From: Flagellimonas flava
GTDB taxonomy: Bacteria; Bacteroidota; Bacteroidia; Flavobacteriales; Flavobacteriaceae
Assembly (NCBI RefSeq): GCF_900129665.1
Contig: NZ_FQWL01000009.1
Location: 23,501-87,500, forward strand
Reading direction: 5' to 3'
DNA length: 64,000 bases
In this document: one piece after another, positions 33,535-41,215 of the stretch
How the letters are laid out: each line of letters opens with the position of its first letter
Position numbering within the stretch: the stretch's first letter is position 1
The notes under the pieces: model-generated
What the model was told of the DNA's origin: nothing
The model's database searches: none
The model's input: the letters and a program-made list of their open reading frames with translations, nothing else
Made by a program: the position numbers and the translations under genes

Positions 33535-35769
33535 GTGAAACATTTAAAGTTTTTAGTTATTGTAGTTTGCTTTTTGTTTGGACAAAACCTAATTGGACAA
33601 ACATTTGACGGACAGGTTTTGGATGTACAACAAAACCCGATTGAAGGAGCCTACATCTTCAATCAAGATACCAAATCCTATTCCATTTCAGATAGTTCCG
33701 GGTATTTCAGGATTGGAGAGACCGGTGTCGGTGACAGTCTGCGTATTGGGGCATTGGGTCATGAAAAATTGAATATTCTTCTTACATCTGGTTCCGTTGA
33801 AGGAAATCTACCTTTTATACTAAACGAGTCTGCCTTGGCCCTAAAAGAAGTGGTAATAACTCCAAACATCAATGCACTCAACGTCATCAGTAAGATAGAC
33901 CTAATGGCCCAACCTGTTGGCTCGTCACAAGAAATTCTGGAAAAAGTCCCAGGGCTTGTAATTGGCCAACATGCAGGGGGAGGAAAGGCTGAGCAATTGT
34001 TCCTTCGGGGTTTTGATATTGACCATGGTACGGATATTTCTATTTCTGTTGACAATATGCCCGTGAATATGGTATCCCATGCGCATGGACAAGGGTATTC
34101 CGATTTGCATTTTGTAATTCCGGAAACTATAGAAAATATTGATTTTGACAAAGGCCCGTACACGGCTGGAAAAGGGAATTTTGCAACAGCTGGATATGTT
34201 GATTTTAATACCAAAAATAGGCTGGATGGTAGCAGCGTTCAATTTGAATATGGTGATTTTGGATGGAACCGCAGCTTAGGTTTGTTCGATCTATTGTCAA
34301 AGAAGAGGGAAAGTGCTTATCTGGCCGCAGAACTACTACAATTTGATGGACCTTTTGAAAGTAGCCAGAACTTTTCCCGAATCAATGTATTTGGAAAATA
34401 CACAGCCCAATTTATGCCCAAGTCCCAGTTTTCAGCCTCGGTATCCTATTTCCGCAGTACATGGGATGCATCGGGTCAGATACCACAGCGGGCTGTTGAT
34501 GCTGGCTTAATCAGTCGCTTTGGAGCCATAGATGATACAGAAGGAGGCCAAACATCCCGATTCAACATAAATACTAGTTTAAAGCAACAGCTGAATGACA
34601 GCAGTTTTATTGAGACCAATGCTTACTGGACCCATTATGACTTTAACTTGTTTTCCAACTTTACCTTTTTTTTGGAAGACCCAGAAAATGGAGATCAAAT
34701 CCAACAAAAGGAATCTAGAAATCTGTTTGGCCTAAACACCGTCTTTCACAAAACGCATTCACAGGATGGTCTTGGGTTAGCCACTAAATTAGGTGGTGGT
34801 TTCCGTACCGATTTGGTCAATGGAAATGAACTTTCAAGCACATTGAACAGGGAGGCCATACTGCGCCGAATTCAATTGGGAGATGTTACCGAAACCAATC
34901 TCTATGGTTTTTTTGAAGCCAAAATGCGCCTAAACAAGTTTACACTGGTTCCCGGCCTAAGATTGGATTACTTTGATTTTGGATATCAAGACTTACTCCA
35001 AGAATTTACGGAAACACAGAACAGAAATGGAAGCGTACTTTCCCCTAAACTAAGTTTGCTTTATGATAACAACCCCAATTTGCAGTTTTTCCTAAAATCC
35101 GGGGTCGGATTTCATTCCAATGACAGCAGGGTATCGGCCCTACGGCAAAGTCAGGAAGTTTTGCCCAAAGCATATGGATTGGACATTGGGACAATTTTCA
35201 AACCCACGCCAAATGGACTTCTAAATGCGGCTTTATGGTATCTGAAATCCGAACAGGAATTGGTTTATGTGGGAGATGCTGGAATCGTAGAACCTAGTGG
35301 GCGATCTGAACGTTTTGGGCTGGATCTTGGATTCAGACAACAAATATTTCCATGGCTCTATCTACACTCAGATCTTACCTATACCCATGCCCGAAGTATT
35401 GATGAGCCAGAGGGTTCCAACTACATTCCATTGGCTCCTGATTTTACAGCTTCCGGAGGAGTAACCCTTGGTAATGGAAGTAAACTAACGGCCGGGTTAC
35501 AATACCGTTATCTAGACAATAGACCAGCCAACGAGGATAACTCCATCATTGCTCCAGGATACTTTGTAATGGATATGAACGCAAACTACGAACTGGGAAA
35601 GGGTCTCCTTGCTAGTTTGAGCATTCAGAATCTCTTTAATACAGAATGGAACGAAACCCAATTTGCCACCGTATCCCAACTGGCCAACGAAGCGACCCCT
35701 GTGGAGGAAATCCATTTTACACCTGGTACTCCCTTCTTTCTAAAGGCGGGCATTCGCTATACTTTTTAA
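33535..35769 (+). CDS. TonB-dependent outer-membrane receptor
   Basis: A 744-residue receptor. Signal peptide MKHLKFLVIVVCFLFGQNLIGQ; carboxypeptidase-regulatory-like domain about 23-105; plug domain from about 120 with EILEKVPGLVIGQHAGGG, FLRGFDIDHGTDISISVDNM and the histidine motif SHAHGQGYSDLHF; then the beta-barrel ending in an aromatic strand (FFLKAGIRYTF). It starts with GTG, 31 bases after the TPR gene. It lacks a FecA-type signalling extension. It should import an unknown ligand using the TonB complex, with the exported proteins encoded upstream as accessories. Ligand unassigned. Confidence 0.92.
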   Translation: MKHLKFLVIVVCFLFGQNLIGQTFDGQVLDVQQNPIEGAYIFNQDTKSYSISDSSGYFRIGETGVGDSLRIGALGHEKLNILLTSGSVEGNLPFILNESALALKEVVITPNINALNVISKIDLMAQPVGSSQEILEKVPGLVIGQHAGGGKAEQLFLRGFDIDHGTDISISVDNMPVNMVSHAHGQGYSDLHFVIPETIENIDFDKGPYTAGKGNFATAGYVDFNTKNRLDGSSVQFEYGDFGWNRSLGLFDLLSKKRESAYLAAELLQFDGPFESSQNFSRINVFGKYTAQFMPKSQFSASVSYFRSTWDASGQIPQRAVDAGLISRFGAIDDTEGGQTSRFNINTSLKQQLNDSSFIETNAYWTHYDFNLFSNFTFFLEDPENGDQIQQKESRNLFGLNTVFHKTHSQDGLGLATKLGGGFRTDLVNGNELSSTLNREAILRRIQLGDVTETNLYGFFEAKMRLNKFTLVPGLRLDYFDFGYQDLLQEFTETQNRNGSVLSPKLSLLYDNNPNLQFFLKSGVGFHSNDSRVSALRQSQEVLPKAYGLDIGTIFKPTPNGLLNAALWYLKSEQELVYVGDAGIVEPSGRSERFGLDLGFRQQIFPWLYLHSDLTYTHARSIDEPEGSNYIPLAPDFTASGGVTLGNGSKLTAGLQYRYLDNRPANEDNSIIAPGYFVMDMNANYELGKGLLASLSIQNLFNTEWNETQFATVSQLANEATPVEEIHFTPGTPFFLKAGIRYTF

Positions 35770-35822
35770 ATCATTTGCTTTTTTGATAAATACCATTTGG
35801 ACATCTGATCGCGAGATTCCAA

Positions 35823-36617
35823 TTAGGAGGAAACCGTTCCCAAAACATAGAGCTGCTCAAGGTTGGGGGATTCACTTCCCCCAGCAGGCTCTAGAGTAAT
35901 TCCAAATGCCTGGGATTGATTTGGATTGGAAAGGGCAAAAACCCCATTTTCATCGGTCTGGAAATTCTCCAACAATCCAACACTTGTAGGGGTCAATGGA
36001 TTTAGCGTAAGGGACCAAACCTGATAATCCATTCCATCTGGAGGTTCCGGAAGGCCCTGGGCATCAATAAAGAGTTGTTTTTCGGTTTCGTTCCAATAGG
36101 CCTTGGCATAGGCTTCAGGCGCCGCCACCTGTCCTCCCAACGGGATAACGGTCACATTCTTGTCCCGAAGTGTTTGCAACAATGCTGTGGTCTTTTCCAA
36201 AGAATCGGATGCTCCGGCTATTTGCTCTTCCAGGGCTTGGATCTCGGTTTCTGCAAGTTTTATATCCGAGCGTAGTTGGTTGTTCTGATTGTAGAAATAC
36301 CCCAATCCAGCCAGTAGAGCAGCTGAAGCGGCCCAACCCACATAGGGCAGCCAACGATTCCTTCCTCTATTGAGGGGAATTAGTTTGGTATCCTCCGACA
36401 ATTCCACCCGGTTCTTAACTGCTTCAAAAGAGAGTGGTTTGTTTGGGGCAGCAGCTTCGGATAAAGCCAATACTGCCGCCTCAATTTCGGAAATTTCCTT
36501 TTTTATTTCTGGATAGGTTTCAGCATATTCTGCCACTTCCAAATTCTCCTTTTCGGAGAGCTGGCCAGCTACGTACAGTTCCAAAATTCCGGATGCTATG
36601 TATGCTTTGGTATCCAT
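35823..36617 (-). CDS. Anti-sigma factor, RskA-like
   Basis: A 264-residue single-pass membrane protein. The cytoplasmic N-terminal part (about 1-85) has an anti-sigma zinc-finger-like helical region but no H-x3-C-x2-C motif; one membrane segment (LPYVGWAASAALLAGLGYFY) lies near residue 100; a coiled stretch follows (SDIKLAETEIQALEEQIA); the C-terminal periplasmic domain resembles RskA (AKAYWNETEKQLFIDAQGLP, YQVWSL). Its ATG overlaps the stop of the sigma gene by one base (TAATG). It should hold that sigma factor at the membrane. It converges on the TonB receptor gene with a 53-base gap. Confidence 0.9.
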   Translation of the reverse strand: MDTKAYIASGILELYVAGQLSEKENLEVAEYAETYPEIKKEISEIEAAVLALSEAAAPNKPLSFEAVKNRVELSEDTKLIPLNRGRNRWLPYVGWAASAALLAGLGYFYNQNNQLRSDIKLAETEIQALEEQIAGASDSLEKTTALLQTLRDKNVTVIPLGGQVAAPEAYAKAYWNETEKQLFIDAQGLPEPPDGMDYQVWSLTLNPLTPTSVGLLENFQTDENGVFALSNPNQSQAFGITLEPAGGSESPNLEQLYVLGTVSS

Positions 36618-37153
36618 TAGTTTTGTTTCATGTGCTCTCGCAATTGCGAAATGCAATTTCTATTTCTGGTTTTCACGGTTCCCAGAGGGATATCCAAGCT
36701 TTCGGACACTTCCTTTTGGGAATAACCTTTAAAATAAATAAGGTCAATAAGCTCAATACATTTTTGCTTTAAATTTTTGATAAAACCAATTATGCGGTCC
36801 GTATTGACATTCCCATTAGGTTCATCATCGGCTCGCTCCAAAATACCTACGAAGTAATCTGCTGACAGGTTCAGTTTTTGATTTTTATGGGATTTTGAGC
36901 GTAGTTCATCGATTGCGGCGTTTCTGGCAATATTCAATACCCATGTAAAAAACCGACCTTTTGAGCTGTTATAAGCATCAGACTTTTCCCAAACTTTTAC
37001 AAATACATCTTGACAAATTTCCTCTGCAAGTACCTCATCACGGACAATGGTATTGATTGCCCCACAGATATTTCTTGCGTACATGGCATACAATTGCTCA
37101 AAGGCCCTTAAATCCTTCTGCTTAAAACGTTCTACCAGTTCCTCAAGCTGCAT
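36617..37153 (-). CDS. ECF RNA polymerase sigma factor
   Basis: Sigma-70 family factor of 178 residues with region 2 (YAMYARNICGAINTIVRDEV, then EEICQDVFVKVWEK, near residues 22-55) and region 4 (CIELIDLIYFKGYSQKEVSE, then LDIPLGTVKTRNRNCISQL). No extra domains. It is coupled by a one-base overlap to the RskA-like anti-sigma gene. By position, the adjacent convergent DUF4331/TPR/TonB-receptor cassette is a possible target; this is inference. Confidence 0.93.
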   Translation of the reverse strand: MQLEELVERFKQKDLRAFEQLYAMYARNICGAINTIVRDEVLAEEICQDVFVKVWEKSDAYNSSKGRFFTWVLNIARNAAIDELRSKSHKNQKLNLSADYFVGILERADDEPNGNVNTDRIIGFIKNLKQKCIELIDLIYFKGYSQKEVSESLDIPLGTVKTRNRNCISQLREHMKQN

Positions 37154-37194
37154 GCATAGGTTTTAGGTAAAAATAGAGAATGGGGCAATGTCAT

Positions 37195-37228
37195 GCAAAA
37201 AAGCGGCCCAATTTGAAGGGCCGCTTTG
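37195..37228 (-). terminator. Rho-independent terminator after kdgA
   Basis: AAAGCGGCCC and GGGCCGCTTT pair around an 8-base loop, with a T run on the minus strand. It ends the kdgK-kdgA transcript before the sigma factor gene. Confidence 0.88.
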
Positions 37229-37254
37229 TAATAATGTTTCTTCTTAGGTCGACC

Positions 37255-37929
37255 TTACTTTGCCCTCAGTGTTTTAATCAAATCAATGGTTTGGCTTACT
37301 TTATGGGAAAGACCCTTGTAATCTATATTTCCATCTGCATCCTTGACAAACAGTTTGGACCCCATACCAACGCAATGTACACCAGCGTCAAACCAAGCTT
37401 TTAAATTCTCCTCGGTAGGTTCAACACCACCCGTGGGCATAATGCTCGTCCATGGAAATGGGCCTTTAATGCCTTTTACAAAAGCAGGTCCTCCAACTTG
37501 GGTAGCTGGGAAAATCTTAACCACTTCCGCTCCCAACTCCTCGGCATACGAGATCTCGGTCAAGGAACCACATCCAGGGGACCAAGCGATTTTACGTCGA
37601 TTGCACACCCTTGCCATCTCGGCATTTAAAACAGGGGATACCACAAAATTGGCACCCGATTGAATATACAGCGAGGTGGTACCGGCATCCACCACGGAAC
37701 CGATTCCCAAAATCATTTCCGGGGTTTGAGCGGCTGCATATTTGTTCAATTCCGCAAACACTTCGTTGGCAAAATCACCTCTATTGGTAAATTCAAAAAC
37801 TCTTACCCCGCCTTCGTAGCAGGCTTGAAGCACCTTCTTGCAAACTTCAATATCCTTATGATAGAAAACAGGTACCATTCCTGTTTCCTTCATTTTAATC
37901 GCAACTTCTATACGTGTAAATCGTGCCAT
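37255..37929 (-). CDS. kdgA: KDPG aldolase (2-dehydro-3-deoxy-phosphogluconate aldolase)
   Basis: Class I aldolase of the Entner-Doudoroff/uronate route: splits KDPG into pyruvate and glyceraldehyde 3-phosphate. The 224-residue protein has the catalytic glutamate 46 in VFEFTNR and the Schiff-base lysine 138 in EVVKIFPATQVGG, plus IMPTGGVEPT near residue 162. It lies 10 bases after the sugar kinase gene and completes its pathway (KDG to KDPG to pyruvate). Likely repressed together with kdgK by the divergent LacI protein through the operators at 38999 and 39057. Confidence 0.95.
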   Translation of the reverse strand: MARFTRIEVAIKMKETGMVPVFYHKDIEVCKKVLQACYEGGVRVFEFTNRGDFANEVFAELNKYAAAQTPEMILGIGSVVDAGTTSLYIQSGANFVVSPVLNAEMARVCNRRKIAWSPGCGSLTEISYAEELGAEVVKIFPATQVGGPAFVKGIKGPFPWTSIMPTGGVEPTEENLKAWFDAGVHCVGMGSKLFVKDADGNIDYKGLSHKVSQTIDLIKTLRAK

Positions 37930-37939
37930 TTCAAATATT

Positions 37940-38980
37940 TTATCGTGCTACTCTTCCGGAAGCATCACCTCCCATTAACTTTTCTACTTCTGCCACTGTT
38001 ACCAAATTGGCATCTCCCTTGATCGTATGCTTAAGACATGATGCGGCTACAGCAAAATCAAGAGCATTTTGATCATCTTCCGGATAGGTTAGAAGTCCAT
38101 AAATAAGTCCACCCATAAAGGAATCTCCTCCTCCAACACGGTCCACAATATCCGTAATTTGGTATTGACGAGTATCATATAAGGTGGTTCCATCATAAAG
38201 TACACCGGCCCAGGTGTTGTGTGATGCGGAAATAGAACCCCTTAATGTGGTAATAACCTTGGAAGCTTTGGGAAATTTCTCCATCATTTGTTGACAGACG
38301 GATAGAAATGCCTCGGCTTTGACATGGTGTCCTTCTGTTTGAACGCTGATACCTTCCGGTTTAATTCCAAAGTGCATCTCGGCATCCTCTTCGTTGCCTA
38401 AGATTATATCGCAATACGAGGTCAGTTCGGTCATAATGGCTTCTCGATCACCGCCGTACTTCCAAAGTTTGGCTCTGTAGTTAAGATCGGTTGAAATAGT
38501 CAGGCCCATTTCGCTAGCCACCTTAACCGCCTCCAGACATGCATCTGCAGCTCCTTGTGAGATGGCAGGAGTAATACCGGTCCAATGAAACCATTGGGCA
38601 TCTTTGAAGACCGTTTTCCAGTCTATCATGCCGGGTTCTATTTCGGACATGGCCGAATGGGCGCGATCATACACCACCTTGCTCCCCCTACTTACAGCAC
38701 CGGTCTCGAGAAAGTAGATTCCCAAGCGATTCCCGCCAAACACAATATTTTGGGTATTCACCCCTCGTTTACGCATTTCCATCAAAGCACATTGACCCAA
38801 ATCGTTTTCGGGCAAACGAGTTACAAAATCTACAGGTATTCCATAGTTGGCCAAGGAAACCGCAACGTTGGATTCCCCACCACCATACACTACGTCAAAT
38901 GAGTTGGCTTGCGAGAATCGTAAAAATCCGGGAGGGGCCAATCTTAGCATGATTTCCCCAAATGTTACTACTTTTTTCAT
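37940..38980 (-). CDS. kdgK: 2-dehydro-3-deoxygluconate kinase, PfkB family
   Basis: PfkB-type sugar kinase of 346 residues. Seen: substrate motif VVYGGGESNVAVSLANYG near residue 30 and the C-terminal catalytic signature IVDRVGGGDSFMGG with aspartate 286. The pairing with KDPG aldolase makes ketodeoxygluconate the likely substrate, an intermediate in pectin, alginate and other uronate catabolism. Upstream of its ATG lie two copies of a palindromic operator shared with the divergent LacI gene. No uronate lyases are in the window, so the sugar source is not revealed. Confidence 0.92.
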   Translation of the reverse strand: MKKVVTFGEIMLRLAPPGFLRFSQANSFDVVYGGGESNVAVSLANYGIPVDFVTRLPENDLGQCALMEMRKRGVNTQNIVFGGNRLGIYFLETGAVSRGSKVVYDRAHSAMSEIEPGMIDWKTVFKDAQWFHWTGITPAISQGAADACLEAVKVASEMGLTISTDLNYRAKLWKYGGDREAIMTELTSYCDIILGNEEDAEMHFGIKPEGISVQTEGHHVKAEAFLSVCQQMMEKFPKASKVITTLRGSISASHNTWAGVLYDGTTLYDTRQYQITDIVDRVGGGDSFMGGLIYGLLTYPEDDQNALDFAVAASCLKHTIKGDANLVTVAEVEKLMGGDASGRVAR

Positions 38981-38998
38981 CTTATGTTTCAGTTAATT

Positions 38999-39014
38999 TC
39001 GTTAACGTACACGG
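38999..39014. promoter_or_regulatory. LacI-type operator, copy 1
   Basis: TCGTTAACGTACACGG differs from copy 2 at one base. The site is close to a palindrome (CCGTnnACGTnnACGG). It lies 18 bases upstream of the kdgK ATG, downstream of that gene's likely promoter, where a bound repressor would block transcription. Confidence 0.75.
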
Positions 39015-39035
39015 AAAATTTTCAAAAAACAACCT

Positions 39036-39042
39036 CAAAATA
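39036..39042 (-). promoter_or_regulatory. Possible -7 box for kdgK
   Basis: TATTTTG on the minus strand is one T short of TAnnTTTG. It sits between the two operator copies. Confidence 0.3.
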
Positions 39043-39056
39043 GAGGCATATATATT

Positions 39057-39072
39057 CCGTTAACGTACACGG
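39057..39072. promoter_or_regulatory. LacI-type operator, copy 2
   Basis: CCGTTAACGTACACGG matches its own reverse complement at 12 of 16 positions, typical of LacI-family sites. It lies 58 bases from copy 1 and about 17 bases upstream of a TATATTG element before the LacI gene, so it could control both directions. Confidence 0.78.
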
Positions 39073-39133
39073 ATTAACACAAATGTAGTATATTGCAGTA
39101 GAATTAAAAAGTTTTTTTCCTCTTTTTAGCCCT

Positions 39134-40150
39134 ATGAAGAAGATTACCATTAAGGAAATTGCCAAAAAAGCGGGTGTGTCCATTGGAACCGTAGATCGAG
39201 TTTTGCACAATCGCGGAGAAGTTGCACCTAAAACCAAGGAATTGGTATTGCAGATTGCCAAAGAAGGCAACTATACTACCAATGTATACGCCAGAACGTT
39301 AAAACTGAACCGTACCTATACCATTGCAGTGCTCCTACCCAATGACAACGAATATTGGAATCTGCAGAACAAAGCCATATCCGAAACCGCAGAAAAGTAT
39401 CAATCACTTGGCTTATTGCTGACATTTTTTACATTTTATCGCAAAGATTCGGCTTCCCAGGAACAACAGGCAAAGAAACTTCTAGAAAGCAATCCTGATG
39501 GGGTAATTCTAGCTCCCCTGGTTGAATCCGGCTCCACCAACTTTACTAAACAGTTGGATACCTTAAAAATTCCATATGTGTTTGTAGATTCCAATCTCAA
39601 AAACGCCAATCCGCTATCCTTTATTGGACAATCTTCATACCAGGCTGGTCATTTGGCTGCCAAATTGCTCAATCTGGGTTTCCCCCATGGAAAGCGAACT
39701 TACATTGTTAGATTCCATGATTTTGACAGTTTGAACAAAACCATTGAGGAAAGAATAAAGGGTTTCCGGGATTTTTACCATGACAACGGTTTTAACCCAC
39801 TTCTGATTATGGAAATGGATCTTTCTAAAGATGCGCAAAATTTTTCGAGCGAAGTAAGTGCCGAAGGGCCAATCCATTTTTTCGTGCCCAGTTCAAGAGC
39901 CCATCAGTTGACCCATAATACTATGTCTGAACTTGACCCACACCCAAGAATTGTTGGTTTTGACCTCATCGAAAAAAACATAGCATGTTTAAAAGCAGGT
40001 GCTATTGATTTTATCATTGATCAAAATCCCATGAAACAAGGCGAATTGGCCATTCAATCCTTTTATAATCGCTTAATAACCAACCAAGATGTGCAACAAC
40101 ATCAGCCTATGCCACTTGAGATTTTCACTAAAGAAAACCTGATCGCCTAG
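39134..40150 (+). CDS. LacI family transcriptional regulator
   Basis: A 338-residue repressor-type protein: DNA-binding helix-turn-helix at residues 3-28 (ITIKEIAKKAGVSIGTVDRV, then LHNRGEV), hinge to about 60, and a periplasmic-binding-type effector domain (TYTIAVLLPNDNEYW onward). It is divergent from kdgK-kdgA, and two operators of matching symmetry lie in the gap, so it most likely represses that pair and itself. The effector is probably ketodeoxygluconate or a related sugar acid; this is inferred. The N-terminus matches the family well from the first ATG. Confidence 0.93.
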   Translation: MKKITIKEIAKKAGVSIGTVDRVLHNRGEVAPKTKELVLQIAKEGNYTTNVYARTLKLNRTYTIAVLLPNDNEYWNLQNKAISETAEKYQSLGLLLTFFTFYRKDSASQEQQAKKLLESNPDGVILAPLVESGSTNFTKQLDTLKIPYVFVDSNLKNANPLSFIGQSSYQAGHLAAKLLNLGFPHGKRTYIVRFHDFDSLNKTIEERIKGFRDFYHDNGFNPLLIMEMDLSKDAQNFSSEVSAEGPIHFFVPSSRAHQLTHNTMSELDPHPRIVGFDLIEKNIACLKAGAIDFIIDQNPMKQGELAIQSFYNRLITNQDVQQHQPMPLEIFTKENLIA

Positions 40151-40189
40151 GCCAAAGATTTCAAGTAATTGTTGGATAAGAGTAAACAT

Positions 40190-40223
40190 CCCCGAAGACA
40201 GTTTACGTAAACCCTTATCGGGG
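40190..40223. promoter_or_regulatory. Nested palindrome downstream of the LacI gene
   Basis: CCCCGA (40190-40195) and TCGGGG (40218-40223) enclose a perfect 12-base palindrome GTTTACGTAAAC (40201-40212). There is no T run in either direction, so a simple terminator is unlikely. It could be a repressor site or a processed hairpin ahead of the AraC-type gene. Confidence 0.5.
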
Positions 40224-40287
40224 AAAACCTGATTACCAGCGTTTTAGATGAAATTGAAGACAAGGTTTCATTTTTACAGGATTAGGT

Positions 40288-40737
40288 ATGAAAAGGTTCG
40301 TATTAGATTTCTTCAGTAAAAAAGCTCCTATTACATCGGGGACGGTGGACTGTATCGCAGCCAAATATGCAAAGTCGGGTTTGACCTTCCAAGAGGCGGC
40401 CGAGATCAAACAGAAAATCAATTTAGCCCTTAAACAGGACAGAATTTATAAAAACAATGCCATTGGTTTGAACGATCTTTCGAGTCATATCAATAAGGAC
40501 CGGTATAAGGTTTCCCAGGTACTGAACGAATATCTTTCCAGAAACTTCTATTCCTTAATTAACCAATATCGAATTGAAGAAGCAAAGGACTTATTGTTGA
40601 CCCAGCCCTTCCTAAGTGTAAAAGCTATAATGTATGAGGTGGGCTTCAATAGCAAAACCAGCTTTTATTCTGCATTTAAAAAGGAGACTGGTCTAAGTCC
40701 AAACGATTATAGGCTCCTTACCAGCTTCGCATCCTAA
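40288..40737 (+). CDS. AraC-type helix-turn-helix protein
   Basis: A 149-residue protein whose C-terminal 100 residues form an AraC/XylS DNA-binding domain: GLNDLSSHINKDRYKVSQVL (first helix-turn-helix), FYSLINQYRIEEAKDLL, then SVKAIMYEVGFNSKTSFYSA and FKKETGLSPNDYR (second). There is no ligand-binding domain, only a short N-terminal helical part. It lies between the LacI regulator and the SusC gene on the same strand and may regulate the SusC/SusD locus; that is inference. Confidence 0.88.
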   Translation: MKRFVLDFFSKKAPITSGTVDCIAAKYAKSGLTFQEAAEIKQKINLALKQDRIYKNNAIGLNDLSSHINKDRYKVSQVLNEYLSRNFYSLINQYRIEEAKDLLLTQPFLSVKAIMYEVGFNSKTSFYSAFKKETGLSPNDYRLLTSFAS

Positions 40738-40740
40738 CAT

Positions 40741-41215
40741 ACCGGACTACCCGCCAACTATCTTTTCCTATTACTCTTTTTGTGCGCTATCACACACACT
40801 TTCCAACTAACGGGCATACCCACATTGGGATACCATAGTTAAATGAAAGCAAAATACAACGGTTTCACCCATTTTTATAACAATCCCAAAGCTCCTTGTT
40901 AAAATTTAAGAAAGCTTTTGATCCTAGAGTGAGGGGTAAAAAACTGTTAAAAAACGTTCGTCCCGTTGGGCGAGTCGTTTTATGGGGTTCCTCCCGTTTT
41001 AGAAGTACCATTCCTAAACCATCATATAATTGTTTTGTTCTTGCAATTGTAAAGGTAAGGCGGTGAGAGGCCTTACTACCTTCTAAAAAAACTTTCCATT
41101 AAGTTTTGTTTTCATAATAGGGAGTATTATTTGAATTAGCTATCAAAACATCTTCTCCCGCCTACCTTTCTCAGTTGCGCTGACTCATTTAATTTTTAAC
41201 AAAACTGCTAACTCT
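40741..41215. other. Long leader region before the SusC gene
   Basis: A 475-base gap without a coding frame. It holds at least two hairpins: AAAACG...CGTTTT with an inner CCC/GGG stem at 40952-40982, perhaps the end of the AraC message, and a second at 41052-41082. I see no clean -7 box. The length suggests a structured 5' leader for the SusC transcript. Confidence 0.5.
41052..41082 (+). promoter_or_regulatory. Hairpin in the SusC leader
   Basis: GTAAGG (41055-41060) pairs with CCTTAC (41071-41076), extended by AAGG/CCTT outside a two-base bulge, with a loop of ten. An A-rich rather than T-rich stretch follows, so it is more likely a structured leader element than a terminator. Confidence 0.45.
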
